DNA of 64,000 bases from Linnemannia schmuckeri (GCA_029449235.1 JANATG010000011.1:1642001-1706000); one strand, 5' to 3'; numbered from the stretch's first letter, positions 35,401 through 48,316 are shown. Numbers and translations are program-made. The notes: generated by a model from the sequence alone, not told the origin.

Positions 35401-38400
35401 GACAGCACCAGCTTGATTCTCATATTACTTCTAGTGGTACACAAGATGGTTCAGTCATAAACGAGATGGTTCGGAAAACATAAAACAAGGATGGCTCTTA
35501 CCATCTCGCTCGCTCGTTCGTTGAGAGGGGATCCCAACAACAAAATGCAACTGGTTCATCAAGAAAAATGAAACCCCCAACTCTCCTTCGCAGTTTGCCT
35601 CCTTACTGACTGACTGGTTCCTTTTCTATCTCTATTTTCATTTCTCCTCCTTGCTCGTACGTTCATTGTGGAGAAACTGGGAGGGGACTTTCATTTCTTG
35701 GAGGGTTAGTGCATACATATCCCTTCATATATCTTCCTTTTCTCTCTGTTTCGCTCTTCGCTCTTTCGACCTTGCTCTAGTTGTCGTCCCGCGGGAAGAC
35801 GACGAGAGAAAGAAAATAATAACCGTGATGGTATATGCCAATGAAACCAGATCATCTTTTTTACACTTTTTTGTGCAGCAACACTTTCGAACAAGCTGTC
35901 GTTGGGTTGGAGAAGTAGAAAATAACATTGTCTCGACATGGAAGCGGGAACAATCAACGTAGCCAGTAGCCGCTCAGCTCGCGCGGGAAGGAGACTGAAG
36001 GGAGGCGATGGACGAATAGAAATAGCCTTTTCCTTTCCTTCGTTTTTTTTTTAGTCTAACTCCTTTCTGATTTATGATATCCAATGGTTCGTTTCAGGAT
36101 AATGACAGGACTGGAAATCCACTACACAGAAATTGGCAATTTGAGAGCAATTTCGCTTTTCTAGTAAGTGTTACATGTATGCTGAAATCACCATCATCAT
36201 CGATCCAATCCAACCAAACCAAATCAAGCCAAGAATAGGTTCCCGTGGCGGAGTGGGGAATATTGCCATGCGAAAATGTTATTTTTGACATTCTTCCCGA
36301 GGGATTCTTTGTTCTCTTTTTGTTTCTTTTTTGACAGTTTTGCTTTGCTTTGTTTGTTTTGTTCACCTTGTTTGTTTGTAAACGTGCTTCTCCATAGCCA
36401 GAACGGGGGCTGAAAAAAAAATTATAAGCGACGGATTGGGAGCAACCAACCAACCCACTCGTAAGACGGACCTGTCAAAACAATCATCAATGCAATGTAC
36501 TCTCGTTACCAAGACAGGATAATTGCAATTGATCTATTTTCTACACACACAAAACGCTAGTCTCACGAACGACACAAAGACGGGTAAAAGAAAACGAGAG
36601 ACTGGACTCGTGGATGTATGTTCCTGAATCTACCTTCTAGGAACAGGTACAGGTACAGCCTCAATTTTGTTTCGATGCTGCTGTTCTAGGTGTGTGTACC
36701 AGTCCTTTCTATAAACAAATCTTTGCATCTGCGAGATCGCACACGAACGGACAATCTAGGCTCTCCCTTTTTCTCTCGCTTTCGCTCGTTCTTTCCCTCT
36801 GTTGTAAGCGAGTTGCATAAACCAATTGGTGTTTTTCCTCTGTTCCTTTGTTACCACAATTTTTGCCAAAAGTACATACCATTGAGATAGACACGCATAT
36901 TCAATGGGAATGAAAACAAACAACGCAAAAACTTCGCCGCATCTAGGTCCCTGTGATTTTCTGTGGAGGAGAAGAGAAAAAAACTTCTTTTCCTGCTTCC
37001 TCACTTTTACAGTAGTCGTTTCTTCAAACTTCCATGGGCCAAGGTTTACCCTTCCTCTGCATTTCTGACTGCATAAGGCAATGGGCAATGACATACTTCG
37101 ATGCTTGTTTTGGTTCCAAGCGCCGACACAAACAGGCGCCCCCCCCCCCCCCCCCCCAATGCTGCTTGCTCGCGTAACATATACTCACCAACGTAAAACT
37201 CTGTCGGCCTCTCCATAAGAGTCATGGCTGAATGGGGAGGAATCGTGCGTGATCATTTGCTTCTTAGCCACGCCACGCCACGCTGTGAGCCAGGTGTTTA
37301 TTGTCAATCGATTCTGCTGACCCAATGAGCAACAAAATGTACTCCTGCAGTCGTTTAGGTTGCCATTGCGTTGTTGTTGCTGTTTGTTTGCGTGTACTTA
37401 CTTGTACTTTGGCATTAAAACCAAACCCCGCCCCACCAAAAAAAAAAAAAAAAAAAAAAAAAAGAGGCAAACGCTTTCAAGTTGGTCACAACATTTTTTT
37501 ATTCTTGATGGCCCAGTTCGTCCAGGCAGTGTTTGTCTTGGTTGCCACGTTGTTGGAGAAAGTTCAAACTCCTTTGAGGTTTTAGTCTGTCTCTGCCTGT
37601 TTGTCTGTCTGTACTGGTGGGGAGAATTTTTTTCCTCTTTGCACTTTGTTTGCCTTTCAAGCATCAATGGAGCATTTTTTTTTAGTGTTTGTATATGACT
37701 GCGTTCGTAGTTGGGAACGTAGGTAGTCTACTGTACTTTCTTCCAATGAGTCGACTTTTTAGGTTGGTTTTTTTTGTGGCCACAAAACAAACAACCAAAG
37801 GCAGAGGTAGAGGTTAATGCAAACACAAACAAGGCAGCCATCGATCGATGATTAAATTGCGTCGTGAGTCTGGAACGCCATCCGTCCTCCTTCTCATATT
37901 CAAATATCTCTACGAACCTCAACACGTCTTTTTGGACACGGAACAATAGGAAAGGAAGAAAATACAAAGACAAAAGGTGTTCAATAGACCCCATTGACAT
38001 GACATTCCAGTCATTCCTTGGACACACACACCTTCAGTTTCAAGCCTCCGCTCAAAATCTAACTAACAAGCGCATCGTTCTTTTTGACCGGAGACAAAAA
38101 AAGTCCAACAAACAAAAGACAAGAACGCAAGGTGAAATCAACCGGCGTTTTGGCATACTTCCACAAACCGCCAACCAACCAGTCAGCCAAACCTAGCAAG
38201 ATAAGTCAAGCCAGATTCAAATCGAAATCGAAACTCACCCACCCTATTTTCCTTGCTTGAACATGTTTTTTTTTAACCCCAGCCAATTTTTTTGTATGGT
38301 GCCACTTATTCCTCGTTCGGTTATTGAAAAAAGGAAATCAACCTATTTGAACCATAACCGTAAACTGGTGCACTCACACTGTGCGTGAAAAAAGTGCAAA

Positions 38401-40298
38401 AAAAAACCAACCCAATGCGTCGCCTTTGCTTGCCACACAAGTTAAAAAGTAGGCCGTACCTGCTACCGAGCGATGGTTTGTATATCAGGCCAGAGTTACC
38501 ATTTTTTTTCTCTTTGACTCTTGCCCCTTTGCCTGTATCCGTTCTTACTCTGATACATAGAATCTTAGTTCCAATAGGGGACCTTACCATACCATGTCAT
38601 GGGCGTATCTATGGCTGTACTTAACCAATCTACTTACTCTGCCTCCAACTCCTTCTTTCCAATAAGTTGGCGTGTCCCTCGTTGGCTCCTATCTTTCTCA
38701 ATGCCCTCGCCATAACTAGATCGGGCTGGAGACTGCGCTGGTGGTGGTAAACGTGTAGGCTTATTTTTTGTAAACATGTCAAAGAAAAGAAAGGGGAAGA
38801 AGGAGAGTACCTGTCGACGTTGTCTGCGCCTAAAAAAAAATATTGAGGGGAAGGCTGTAATGAGCTTGGCAGTGCAGCAGCCTAAAAGTAAAACAGGGGG
38901 CGAAGAAAATTTTGTTGTGCCTGAATTATGGTCGCTTTTTCTGGACTGGACTCGTTAGAGTCTCTCTGACCGAAGGAGAAAGGAAATAAATGAGCCAATG
39001 GGTTTTGGACCTTGGTTGTGCGGAGAAAGACAAAGACCACACAGAAAAGGGCAACGCAGCCTCCCTTCTATCCCACTCTTTCTTTCTTTTCCAATCGAAT
39101 GCAATGCTTGACAACATGCTCAGCCCCTTTTTATCATGCATTGCCTAATGCTCTAAATGTAAGCCACCACTCACATTGTTGTTTCCTTTCAAAGACCCTA
39201 TCAAAGTGTGAACCGTTAGGTTAGCGGCCTTCACCCTTTTCTATCTTTTCGTCTTTCTCTCCCTGCCACAATTGTTTTTCCACCCCACCCTCTGCGCTTG
39301 CATTTATTTTTCTAACGGGCAAATTGAACAGCGATAATTGGCCCGTTCGATCGCTTTGCTTTGCCTGCCTGTTTGTTTATTCATGCAAGTTTCCTCGTTT
39401 GGCGTAATGAGGGGAGAGGTAAGAAAGGGGGGAACAAGTGTCGGCGCTCAGATGAACCGGTGGAGACAAAAAGGGGGTCGAGCAATTATGACAAAGGAGG
39501 AGGAGGAGGAGGGGTCAAAAATACAGTTGATGGCTTGTTTCTCTCTCCTCTCTCTCCCTCGGTGTCTATCTGTGTCTGCATAGTTGGCAATCGATCTGCT
39601 GATGCCTCTGTTTTAGACTTGCACCCTCCAACTCTATGCTACACAAAGAAGGGTTTTCCTCCTTTTTGCGCAGAAAGAGTAAGAGTTAAGGGCGATAGAA
39701 GAGCGAAAGAGAGAAAAAGAAGAGTCAGAGCGAAACACTACAGAGAGAGTTCAAAAGCAAGAGAGGGAAATAGAGAGAACAAAGAAGGCAGACGCAATGG
39801 TAAGGGAGAGAGAAGAGAGAGGTAACTGCTCTCAAGAAAAGGGGGAGGAGGACTGAAAGAGAAGGAGAAGAAGTAGAAGAGGGTTGGATTTCTATCGAGA
39901 ATTCTTCCATCCAGGCCCTATTGTAATGTTTTTGTGTATATGTGATGCGTGGGACATGCATTCAATCGATTCACAACCGGTTTTACAATAACAATTCCCC
40001 TTATAGTGCTGTCCAGCCCTAGCCCTTGTCTTTGTCTGGCAATGCCGCGGACAATTACGACAAAAAAACCATAAACCAAAAAAAGAGCGACAACCTTGCA
40101 ACGACACACACAAACAAACAGCACAATGATGCCACGCTGAGTGCTATGGCTCTCAAAATGCAAAAAGTACCGCATTGGTGTATGGTATTCAGTTCATCGA
40201 ATTTTGTATTGAATTTCTTTTTTTGGTCTAATTCTACTCTCTCCCCACTCATCTTCCCAGTCTGCTCCCGTTCTTCCCAGCTGGCCTTGGAGGGACGG

Positions 40299-40306
40299 TA
40301 TAAATA
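40299..40306 (+). promoter_or_regulatory. TATA box of the small basic protein gene
   Basis: TATAAATA, 204 bp upstream of the start codon, followed by a CT-rich and CAA-rich leader, as in highly expressed fungal genes. Confidence 0.6.
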
Positions 40307-40502
40307 CTCGTCTGAATCCACTATTTTTTTTTTATTTTCCTTCACTCTTGTATCATTACTCCCATTCCTCTTTCAATTCTCAAACGCGCTCTTTCTCCTT
40401 GCCGTTAACGACCTCATACCTCCTCTTTACGACAAACAACTCCAACGAATTCTCAGTACTCTCACTTTCTCATACACACTACATATACCCTACTCTATCA
40501 CA

Positions 40503-40853
40503 ATGACCAACACCGACACCACCACCAAGAACCGCCGTCTCTCCTTGATCCGTCTCTTTAACGGCAAGCAGCAGACTAAGGACACTACTCTCGAAGCAGT
40601 CCCTGCGATCCCCGCCAACTACCGCCACTCGATGGCCCCTTCGATGGACGCTATCCAGTCCCAAATGATGCGCGAGCGTCGCAAGTCCATCGCTGCAGTC
40701 ACCGGTGACTCGACCAGCAGATCCGTCAGCCTCGATATGAAGCACCCCGTCGAGATGACCGACAAGATGCGCCAGTTCGACGAGCTCCTCCAGAAGCGTC
40801 GTGGCTCCACCATCCGTATCTCCCTCACCCCAAGTCTCCTCCAGGAGTGCTAG
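40503..40853 (+). CDS. Small basic protein with repeated RRxS-type sites
   Basis: Intronless, 116 aa, starting MTNTDTTTKNRRLSLIRLFN. It contains NRRLSL, ERRKSI and KRRGST, all matching the basophilic (PKA/AGC-kinase-like) R-R-x-S consensus. A short helical stretch DKMRQFDELLQKRRG precedes a C-terminus ending LLQEC. Codons are strongly biased toward C in the third position and the gene has a consensus TATA box, both signs of strong expression. No signal peptide, membrane segment or known domain is visible. I recognise no family; a regulatory phosphoprotein is an inference from the motifs alone. Confidence 0.72.
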   Translation: MTNTDTTTKNRRLSLIRLFNGKQQTKDTTLEAVPAIPANYRHSMAPSMDAIQSQMMRERRKSIAAVTGDSTSRSVSLDMKHPVEMTDKMRQFDELLQKRRGSTIRISLTPSLLQEC

Positions 40854-40980
40854 ATACTTTTCTTTACTTTCTTTTCTTTTTCAGTTATCTTTTATTCTTT
40901 TGCTTTTCTTTTCTGTTTTTTTTCTTTCATTCGCAACCTGTATAACACCCTCATTCCCTTGTATGTACATTAGTCGTAAT

Positions 40981-40986
40981 AATAAA
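40981..40986 (+). terminator. Candidate polyadenylation signal
   Basis: AATAAA 128 bp after the small basic protein stop codon. Confidence 0.5.
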
Positions 40987-42228
40987 CACCACCAGCCCAC
41001 CAGCCCTCACATACCAACCAAAACTTAAAGAACAAAATTGTGTGATTTTGTATAACTGGTTCTTGCTGCTATTGTCTGATTTCTCTTTCAAAAAGAACGA
41101 ACTTTCTAGTTGCTTCTTTCACAAATTCACTAACTCACAAATCGACAGCCTTGCATTGTTTGTTTATGGTTGTTGTTTGTGGGTAAACAACCAAGGGAGT
41201 AAAGAAAATTGTGAGCTGAGCTGGCTGACCTGACATGGCTTTTTTGCTGACTTTGGTGCTTGTATAGTCACTGTCGTCATGGCTCATTGAGAAATGCGTG
41301 ACCCCAGCAAATCGAAATCGAAATATGTAATAAGCAAAGAAGCTGGCTGCAGAGCGCAATTGCCCAGCAACAGAGGCGGATTGCTAAACAAAACAAATCG
41401 TCAGCTCTTGGTCATATACAAGTCAGCCAAATATAAAGCCTATTCAGTTAGTGGCAGCCTAATTCAGCTCCAGTTTTGAGTTGAGTTTGATGGGTCAGCT
41501 GAGGAAAACGAGGGACACAAGGCGGCGGCTAATGTACTAGCGAGTAAGTACAATATTGCGATGACAAAACCTTGCTCCAGCATGGCGCAACAACGTGGAT
41601 ATGTTTCGTCAAATAAGAAGTGCAGAAACGAAAAAAAAGTGACTCGTTGCTCTTGTCCTACTTTTTGATCGCCACCATTTTTTTTTCTTGTCAGCTAGCC
41701 TTGGTTACTTTTGAGGGTTTCTTCTCGGGACTGGGGCGGAGTGTCAATGGAGAGGATGGACGAGACGAGGTTCAATTGCTTTTTGGCGCCCTTTTCGAAT
41801 ATCAAAAAGGAAGGAAAGCGAGTACCGTAGTGCTGTGCGTTTTCTACAGACGTGTTTTTTGAACTTTTTGTTAGGGAGACAAACTCGTTTATGTGTTGCC
41901 ACCAAAAATGAGAAGCATGCTTGGGCTGGTGTCAACCTTGAACTTGACTTGCGGGTCATCAAAGAATGCAGTCACGTAGATGTGTCTTGTGTCAGCGCGC
42001 CACTCCCCATTGGCAACTCCCTTTTCTGTTTTTTCCACATCCGTCATCCCTCTCCCTCCTCTCGCCCCCAACAACCACACCCATCAACCTATAACCATTA
42101 ATTACTGACGTCTTCCAACCTTCGCCCTCTTTTCACTCTTCACACCTGCACCTCGACTTCGTCAACTCTCCACCCTTCCCTGCCTCGACAGGCGCATTCA
42201 AGCCAACGCATAACAACTTCCTCGCGCA
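40987..42228. other. Intergenic region before the WIPI gene
   Basis: No gene is recognised. The last 200 bp are C/CT-rich and serve as the probable promoter and leader of the WIPI gene. Confidence 0.4.
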
Positions 42229-44210
42229 ATGAACCTGTCAAAGCCATCACCTTACTCGGCCTCTGATGCGCCAGGTCTCCTCTACGCGTCCTTCAACCAA
42301 GGTTAGAACTCGTCTCTCAACAAACCTCCACTCCGGGAAGACATTTTTCTGCTATTCATTCGAATCTCAGCGACAAAGAAGAACTAACACGTACGCGCAC
42401 ATCCACACAACTGATGTAACTCACCGCTAATAGACTTTGGTTGCTTTTCGTGTGGACTCGACTCTGGCTTTCGAATATACAACTGCGACCCTCTCAAAGA
42501 AAAAATGCGAAAAGGTAAACAAACAAAGAAACAACAACGTCCTTTTTAAGACAGAATGACTTAGCGAACCTTGACCGTCCAGAAACCCAGCCCGGTTGCT
42601 CTTGTTTGCATGCGCTATGCCACACTCACATCCCGATACCTCATTTTCTAGAGTTTGAAGACGGAGGAATCTGTATAGTCGAGATGCTATTCCGCTGCAA
42701 TTATCTTGCTCTTGTAGGTGGTGGCAAGAACCCAAAGTACCCACCCAACAAGGTGATCATCTGGGATGATGAACGGAATCGAGGCGTAATCGAACTCGAG
42801 TTTCGGAGTGAAGTCAAGGCGGTCAGACTGCGACGGGACAAGTGAGTGAAACAACAGCGACTTTGTCAATTGCTTCCTTTGTTGTTGTTTAGCATAGCAG
42901 GGAACAAGATCAATTGGCAGCGAAGATTAACCGAGTCATATTATTACTTAGATTTGTGGTGGTGCTTGTCAACAAAGTCATTGTCTATACTTTCAGTCTC
43001 CAACCGACCAAGCTGCATGTCTTTGAGACAGTTGATAATGACCGAGGTAAAAAGAGCAATGCCTCCTTTAAAATGCTCAAGAACACTCTGTCGCATGACC
43101 TGACGCATGTACTCGGACAATTTTTCACACTTCTTGTTCTTAATCATAGGACTGGTGGCTCTATCTTCTTCGGACAAACACGCCATTCTCATATTCCCTG
43201 GACGGCAAAGTGGACATATTCAGATCGTTGACCTCAACAGTGTCGTCTCAACAACAGCAGTCTCTTCATCTGCGCCCTCTGCATCCGCCAATCCCTTCTC
43301 TGCGCCACCGCAACAGCAGCAACAGCATCAACAACAACAAACACAACCGAAATACCCCATGGCCAGCACCAAGCCTACAGCCAACATCTCGATCATACCA
43401 GCTCATACTAGCCCACTCTTTTGTCTGGTCACCAACACAAACGGAACCAAATGCGCCTCTGCCTCAGATAAGGGCACCTTGATCAGAGTCTTTGATACTG
43501 GGTCGAGCAAGTTGCTCAACGAGTTCCGCAGAGGTGTCGATAGAGCCGAGATCTATAGTATTGCGTTTAACAGCGACTCGACCCGGATCTGCGCAGGATC
43601 AGATAAGGGAACTGTTCACATCTTTAACCTCGATGGAGCCACAGGAGGAGCAAGAGTCTATCACGGCGGCACTGGATCTCCCTCTGCTGGTCCTCACTAT
43701 GGCGAAGTCATTCAGCCACACCACTCTTCCCAAATGTCCACCGGCAACCGGCAATCCAGGTACTTTTGGCTTAACAGTACTTATTATTGCATATGACCCT
43801 CGACATTTGGCTCGTGCTCAGCTAAACGACTGTTTTTATATTTTTATCTCATGGTAGCTTCGCGTTTATGAAGGACCTGCTGCCAAAGTACTTTTCGTCC
43901 GCATGGTCCTTTGCCCAGTTCAAGGTTGCAGCCGATTGTCGCTGTATCTGCGCCTTTGGAGGAGAAAAGAACACTGTCATCGGTGCGTATCTCCTCACTC
44001 TCATCGAACATCCTGCAACTATCTGTATCCGTGCTATTTTTGCTCCTGCCTGTGAATAATTTGCTCACTGACATATCTTTCGATTTTGCCATTCTAATAG
44101 TGATCTGCGCGGATGGGAGCTTTTATCGGTTCATGTTTGACCCTCAAAAGGGAGGCGAGTGTGTCCGGGAGAGCTACAACAAGTTTTTGAAGGAGAGCGA
44201 CGACGACTAA
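42229..44210 (+). CDS. WIPI/PROPPIN beta-propeller (WDR45/WDR45B-like)
   Basis: Seven exons: 42229-42301, 42434-42514, 42652-42841, 42952-43046, 43150-43759, 43858-43982 and 44101-44210. They give 427 aa with every phase matching. WD-type blades run throughout: FGCFSCGLDSGFRIYN, NKVIIWDDERN, PTKLHVFET, SGHIQIVDL and KGTLIRVFDTGSS. The FRRG motif (about 272-275) is the PROPPIN signature that binds PI3P and PI(3,5)P2 on two sites. The order and the closing ICADGSFYRF are those of WIPI3/WIPI4 (yeast Hsv2 group). An insertion rich in Gln, Ser and Pro (about 190-225, QQQQQHQQQQ) lies in a loop between blades and is absent from the animal proteins as I recall them. It acts on pre-autophagosomal and endosomal membranes. 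Confidence 0.92.
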
Positions 44211-44560
44211 AACAAGGACATGGAGGAGACAGAGCAACAATAACATCAACGGACTTGTTTTGGACGTTTTCTCAGGAGTTAACACTATCTATACAATACG
44301 CGTGATAAAGTAATTTAACAGCATTTGACAAGGACGTCTGGATTGTTTTACGAAACTTATCGGTGCCAAACAAACATACATACTGTTCGAAATGGTGGCG
44401 TTTGGGCTTCATAGTGGAAGAAAATACATACAAAACAACACTTACTTCGGATCCCTCCTTGTTAGAACACACTCAAATTAAAAAATACCAAAAAAAATTT
44501 ACTCGGAAAAAATCTGGGTCTATTTATTCATATGACATTGGTTTGCAAATAAGAAAACCC
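44211..44560. other. Convergent gap
   Basis: A 350-bp interval between the 3' ends of the WIPI gene and the coiled-coil gene. Nothing recognisable. Confidence 0.4.
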
Positions 44561-47500
44561 TCAATGAGCAGTTGCTATCGCCACCACGGGTACAATCGCA
44601 GCGATCGTGGCACTAGCACGTTGTCTATGATCTCGTCCTCCTACTCCTCGTTGCCTGAGCTTGAACTTCATATCTGCACGAACGTCTTCCAACGACTGGC
44701 GATAAATCTTGATACATTGCTGTTTGATCCGCTCGATCTCCTTTTGGTAGCGTGTGTGTTGTTCTGCGAGGCATTGTTGTAACGACCTGTCCTTCTCTTT
44801 CTCCTTCTCCTTGTTGTCTGTGTTGTTACTCTTGGTCTTGGTCAATGGTGAGAAGGAGGAGGTGGTAGTGGTGATGATGTGTTTTTCAGGGCTGGAAACG
44901 GCGGTGGTTGTTGAGTTGTTTGGGGTGGAGACTGATACTGAGGTTGGCGGTTTCTCGGGTGCAGAAGGGACACGAAGGGTTGCCGCCGGTGTTGCTGCTA
45001 GTGTGTTGGTGGTTAGAGTATTGGCAGGCTTAGAGACGACACCCTGCCGGAAAGACATTGGTGGAAGCGTTGGTGCAACGACGGTATGTCCGCTGCTAGC
45101 ATTACTGCTATCGCTATATCGCTTTTTTGCTCGTAGAGGGTTCAAGTCCTCGAGTCGCTCTGTCTCATGGAGTCGGACCAAATGGTCATCTGTCAGAGTA
45201 TCATGTCCTCCATGATTGGTGATCGTAGTGGCGGCAGTAGTGGTGCTGTTGTGTCGGCTGTGGGCCTTTCGGGACGGCGCAGGTGTTTTGGGAGACTCCT
45301 CTTGCTGTAGTCCTCCTGCTGCTTGTTGTATAGAGGACGCCTTGTTGTGGCTGTGTGGAGTTGTAGGTGTTGTTACAGATGTGGCGGTGGCGTTCGCAAA
45401 AGAGATGAAGAGGGCTGTTTGGAACTGTTCCAGGAGGGACATACATTTCTGGCCGCGTGGAGAGGTGCATTGACCGATCGTTGTTGTTGTTGAAGCTGGT
45501 TTGGATGGGTTGTCTTGTGTGGATGAAGTGGGGGTGGAGATAGGATGAGGTACAGCCGTTGTGGGTGTAAGATCATGATCATATGAATGACCTTTCGCAA
45601 CGGTTGCGGTGACGGTATTGATAGTAGAAGGCTGACGATGCTCAAAAGCCCCTGCAGCCTGCAGCTGAGTATTATTCTCACCTACACCTTTACTACTAGC
45701 AGTAAGACCAACGACCATAGGGCTCAGTACATTCTCAATAAAAAGGCACAGGACTGACAGATCATCCCTCTGGTCTTGTTCCGCATCCAGTCGTTCACGC
45801 TGTAATCCTCGGATAGTGGTCCGGAGATCCTTGTTGGCTGCTTGGGCTTGGGTGAGTTGCTCCTGAAGCCCCTCGAGGCGCTTGTTTTCGTCGCGCTGAC
45901 GTTTCCGAATCGTCTCGTCGTAGAACCTCTTTGTGCGTTTCTGTAAAAACAGGAAAAGAGATGTTGGATTCTATTAAAAATAGGGCCTTGAAAATCAGGA
46001 CGCAATGAGACATACTTTTTTTTACCTTTGTGTCTTGTATCTGGTGATCGTATTCCTCTTTGACGCGTCGCAAGGTACAGTCGTGTTCTATAATCATGCG
46101 TTCTGAAAGAACATAATATATATATGATTGAGCAGAATAAGTTGGAGAAACGTTGGAAGCCGGCGTTAAGGAACAAAAAAGGACGCAAAAATGGGACATA
46201 TTAAATCCTTACCGTTTCGTTCTTCACTTTCACGAAGACTAACCTGGAGTTCAACAGTCGAGTGATGCAGCTCTTGCAAGTCCTTTTCCAACTGTGCAAT
46301 GACTTCCAAAAGCTCCTCCTCACGACGCTGAGGCGCCTCCTTCTCAAAAGACCGCGAGTGCGAGGTGTGCCCTTGATCAGGCGATGCATGGTACGGAAGC
46401 TGCTGAGGCTGGTACCCAGGCTGTTGAAACTCTTCGAGATCTTCATCCCCAGGGATTGGTTGCTGTACACCCGAGGAGTCCCCGTTCATCAGACTGGCAC
46501 GCTGGCACCCGTTCAATGAAGCAAGGAACGATGACCGTATAGAGCTAACGAGAGCTTTGTGGATATTCTGAGTCGGGGTGAACCCCGGCTGGAGCCGACG
46601 ACTGCAGACCTCAAACACCTCTCTATCATGTTCACTCCTCGAGTCTTGCCGTGGTGGTACTTGCCCTCCATACGACCCGTCGTTGCCATCGACCATAGGG
46701 GAAAAGAGGGACATTGTATGATCATGTGGTTGTTGCTTGACGTGATTTCTGACTCCACCCGAGCTAAGCTCAGAGACCCAGGGCCCACGATCGGCGGCGC
46801 TCTCGGCGAACTCACTAGCATCACATGTTGGATGGCGGTTTATAGGCGAGAATGACGTAGTAGTGGGGAAGTATAGGGGTGGTGGTAGTGGGGGTGAGGA
46901 GGGATTGTCGGAAATGACCTCCTGTTGATAAGCGTAATTGTCTGAATGGGAAGGAGGGGATGCAGATCTGTCCTGCATGTTAGTGTTATTAATAGTGTTA
47001 TCTTGTCGGCCGAAGAGGTACATCTGTCGTTGGTGTTGTTTTCGTGCTTGACGGTGGCGGTGGTAAAGGAAGTGGTGATGGCGGTGGTCAGTTGAAGGAT
47101 GATGATGCTGAACCGAAGAAAAGTGGTCCTGATCGGCCTCCTCTGGCTCTATTGAATAATGCGTTTGTAGAATATTGCTGCTCAATTGACTTGCTCTTGT
47201 GTGTGGAGACGGTCGATATGAGGAAAGAGCGTGCAGGGGGGTGTCAGGATTAGCAAGGCCATCGACAGCAGCGTTTGTTGCTGTAGTTGTGGAAGAGAAG
47301 AGGATGGGGTCGTAATGGGGCTGCCGTATCCAGAGCCGTTCGTCATCGTTGACAACCTGACCAAGATCCAAAGGCGGTGTTGTACTCTCAAAGCCTCCTC
47401 CTCCATCATCCTCTAACTGGTCGTCGTCGTCTTTCTTCGCCATGAACACTTTCTCAATGCCATGGATATCATCACCACTCCCCATCGCCTTCGTCTCCAC

Positions 47501-48316
47501 ATCACTCGGGAGTGTACTCCGCAGTTCGCGTGAGATAAAAGAGTCGTCATCATCTTCGCCATCGAAGTCGTGTGAGAGATCCAGGTGGGTTGTCGAGAGG
47601 GGCTGGATTTCAGGGTGAAGGACCTTATGGGGGAACTGGAAATGATTCTGGTGTGCCGTGGCAATAAAGGCAGCGGCTGCGTCGCGAAGATATGTGACGG
47701 ATGTTGTCGAGGTCGACGATGCAGAATTGGCTCTTTTTCGGGTCTGTGCTACTTCTATTGCTGTTGTTGTTGTCGGCTGTGAATTGAAGGGGAGCTGCCG
47801 ACGCTTCTGTTGCTGTTGCTGTGGTTGTTGTTGTTGCTGTTGAGGTTGTTGGGTCTCATTTGATAAAGAGTGCTGAGTACTCTCCCTGTTACTGATAGTG
47901 ATGAAGCCCGGCTGAGGTGCATGAGGCATGAATAGCCGTGGGTTGTCTGGGGCTGTTGTTGTCGACTCAGTCTGTGAACCGTTGTTGCTACTGCTGTTGG
48001 GCAGGTTATGGATGCGCCTCCTCGTTGTTGCTGGCACTCCTAAGGTCGTACTTCCTGCGTGCTGTTGTTGTTGCTGATGATCAACATCTTTGAAGCCATA
48101 AAGTCGTTTGACGGAGGGTTGGTGAGGGACAGCTGGTAATAGTGGTGTAACAGTTTCTTGGTTGCTAACCTCAACTCCACTTGTTTGCCGTCTACCTACT
48201 ATTCCCTCTTTCGTGTTCGACGACGTGTGTCGCGTCAAGGTCGTACCGCCACCGCTAATAGGTTCTTTTGTTGTGTGAGCGTGAGCTTTCGGGAGCAGGA
48301 ATGTAGGCTCACTCAT
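44561..48316 (-). CDS. Large coiled-coil, Gln/Thr-rich protein of unknown function
   Basis: Three exons, 48316-46213, 46102-46026 and 45940-44561, give 1186 aa with continuous phase. Residues 1-640 are low complexity (poly-Gln tracts near 155-170, His-rich stretches, Ser/Thr/Pro). A coiled coil of about 150 residues spans both introns (about 660-810: RREEELLEVIAQLEKDLQEL, then RFYDETIRKRQRDENKRLEG and RTTIRGLQRERLDAEQDQRD). A Thr/Ser-rich spacer follows, and a second coiled segment (about 1110-1165, ending LEDVRADMKFKLRQR) lies near the C-terminus. No membrane segment, zinc finger or enzyme motif is visible. The heptad pattern predicts oligomerisation or scaffolding at a cytoskeletal or septal structure, but this is inference and I cannot name an orthologue. 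Confidence 0.72.

Larger units (their letters stand above)
34858..40502. other. 5.6-kb gene desert
   Basis: Across this stretch no frame shows recognisable protein similarity or a consistent multi-exon model, and I found no tRNA, 5S or snRNA sequence. It contains an orphan TATA-like box (35392), a 19-C run (37139-37157), a 26-A run (37438-37463), and many short homopolymers. It could hold non-coding transcripts or long leaders; nothing specific can be assigned. Confidence 0.45.

Noticed and set aside
39361..39825. Plus-strand frame of 154 codons in the gene desert
   Set aside because: Arg/Lys/Glu-rich end arises from GA-repeat DNA; no homology or promoter is seen.
45130..45160. tRNA B-box-like GGTTCAAGTCC
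   Set aside because: It lies inside the coiled-coil coding exon, with no A box or cloverleaf around it.
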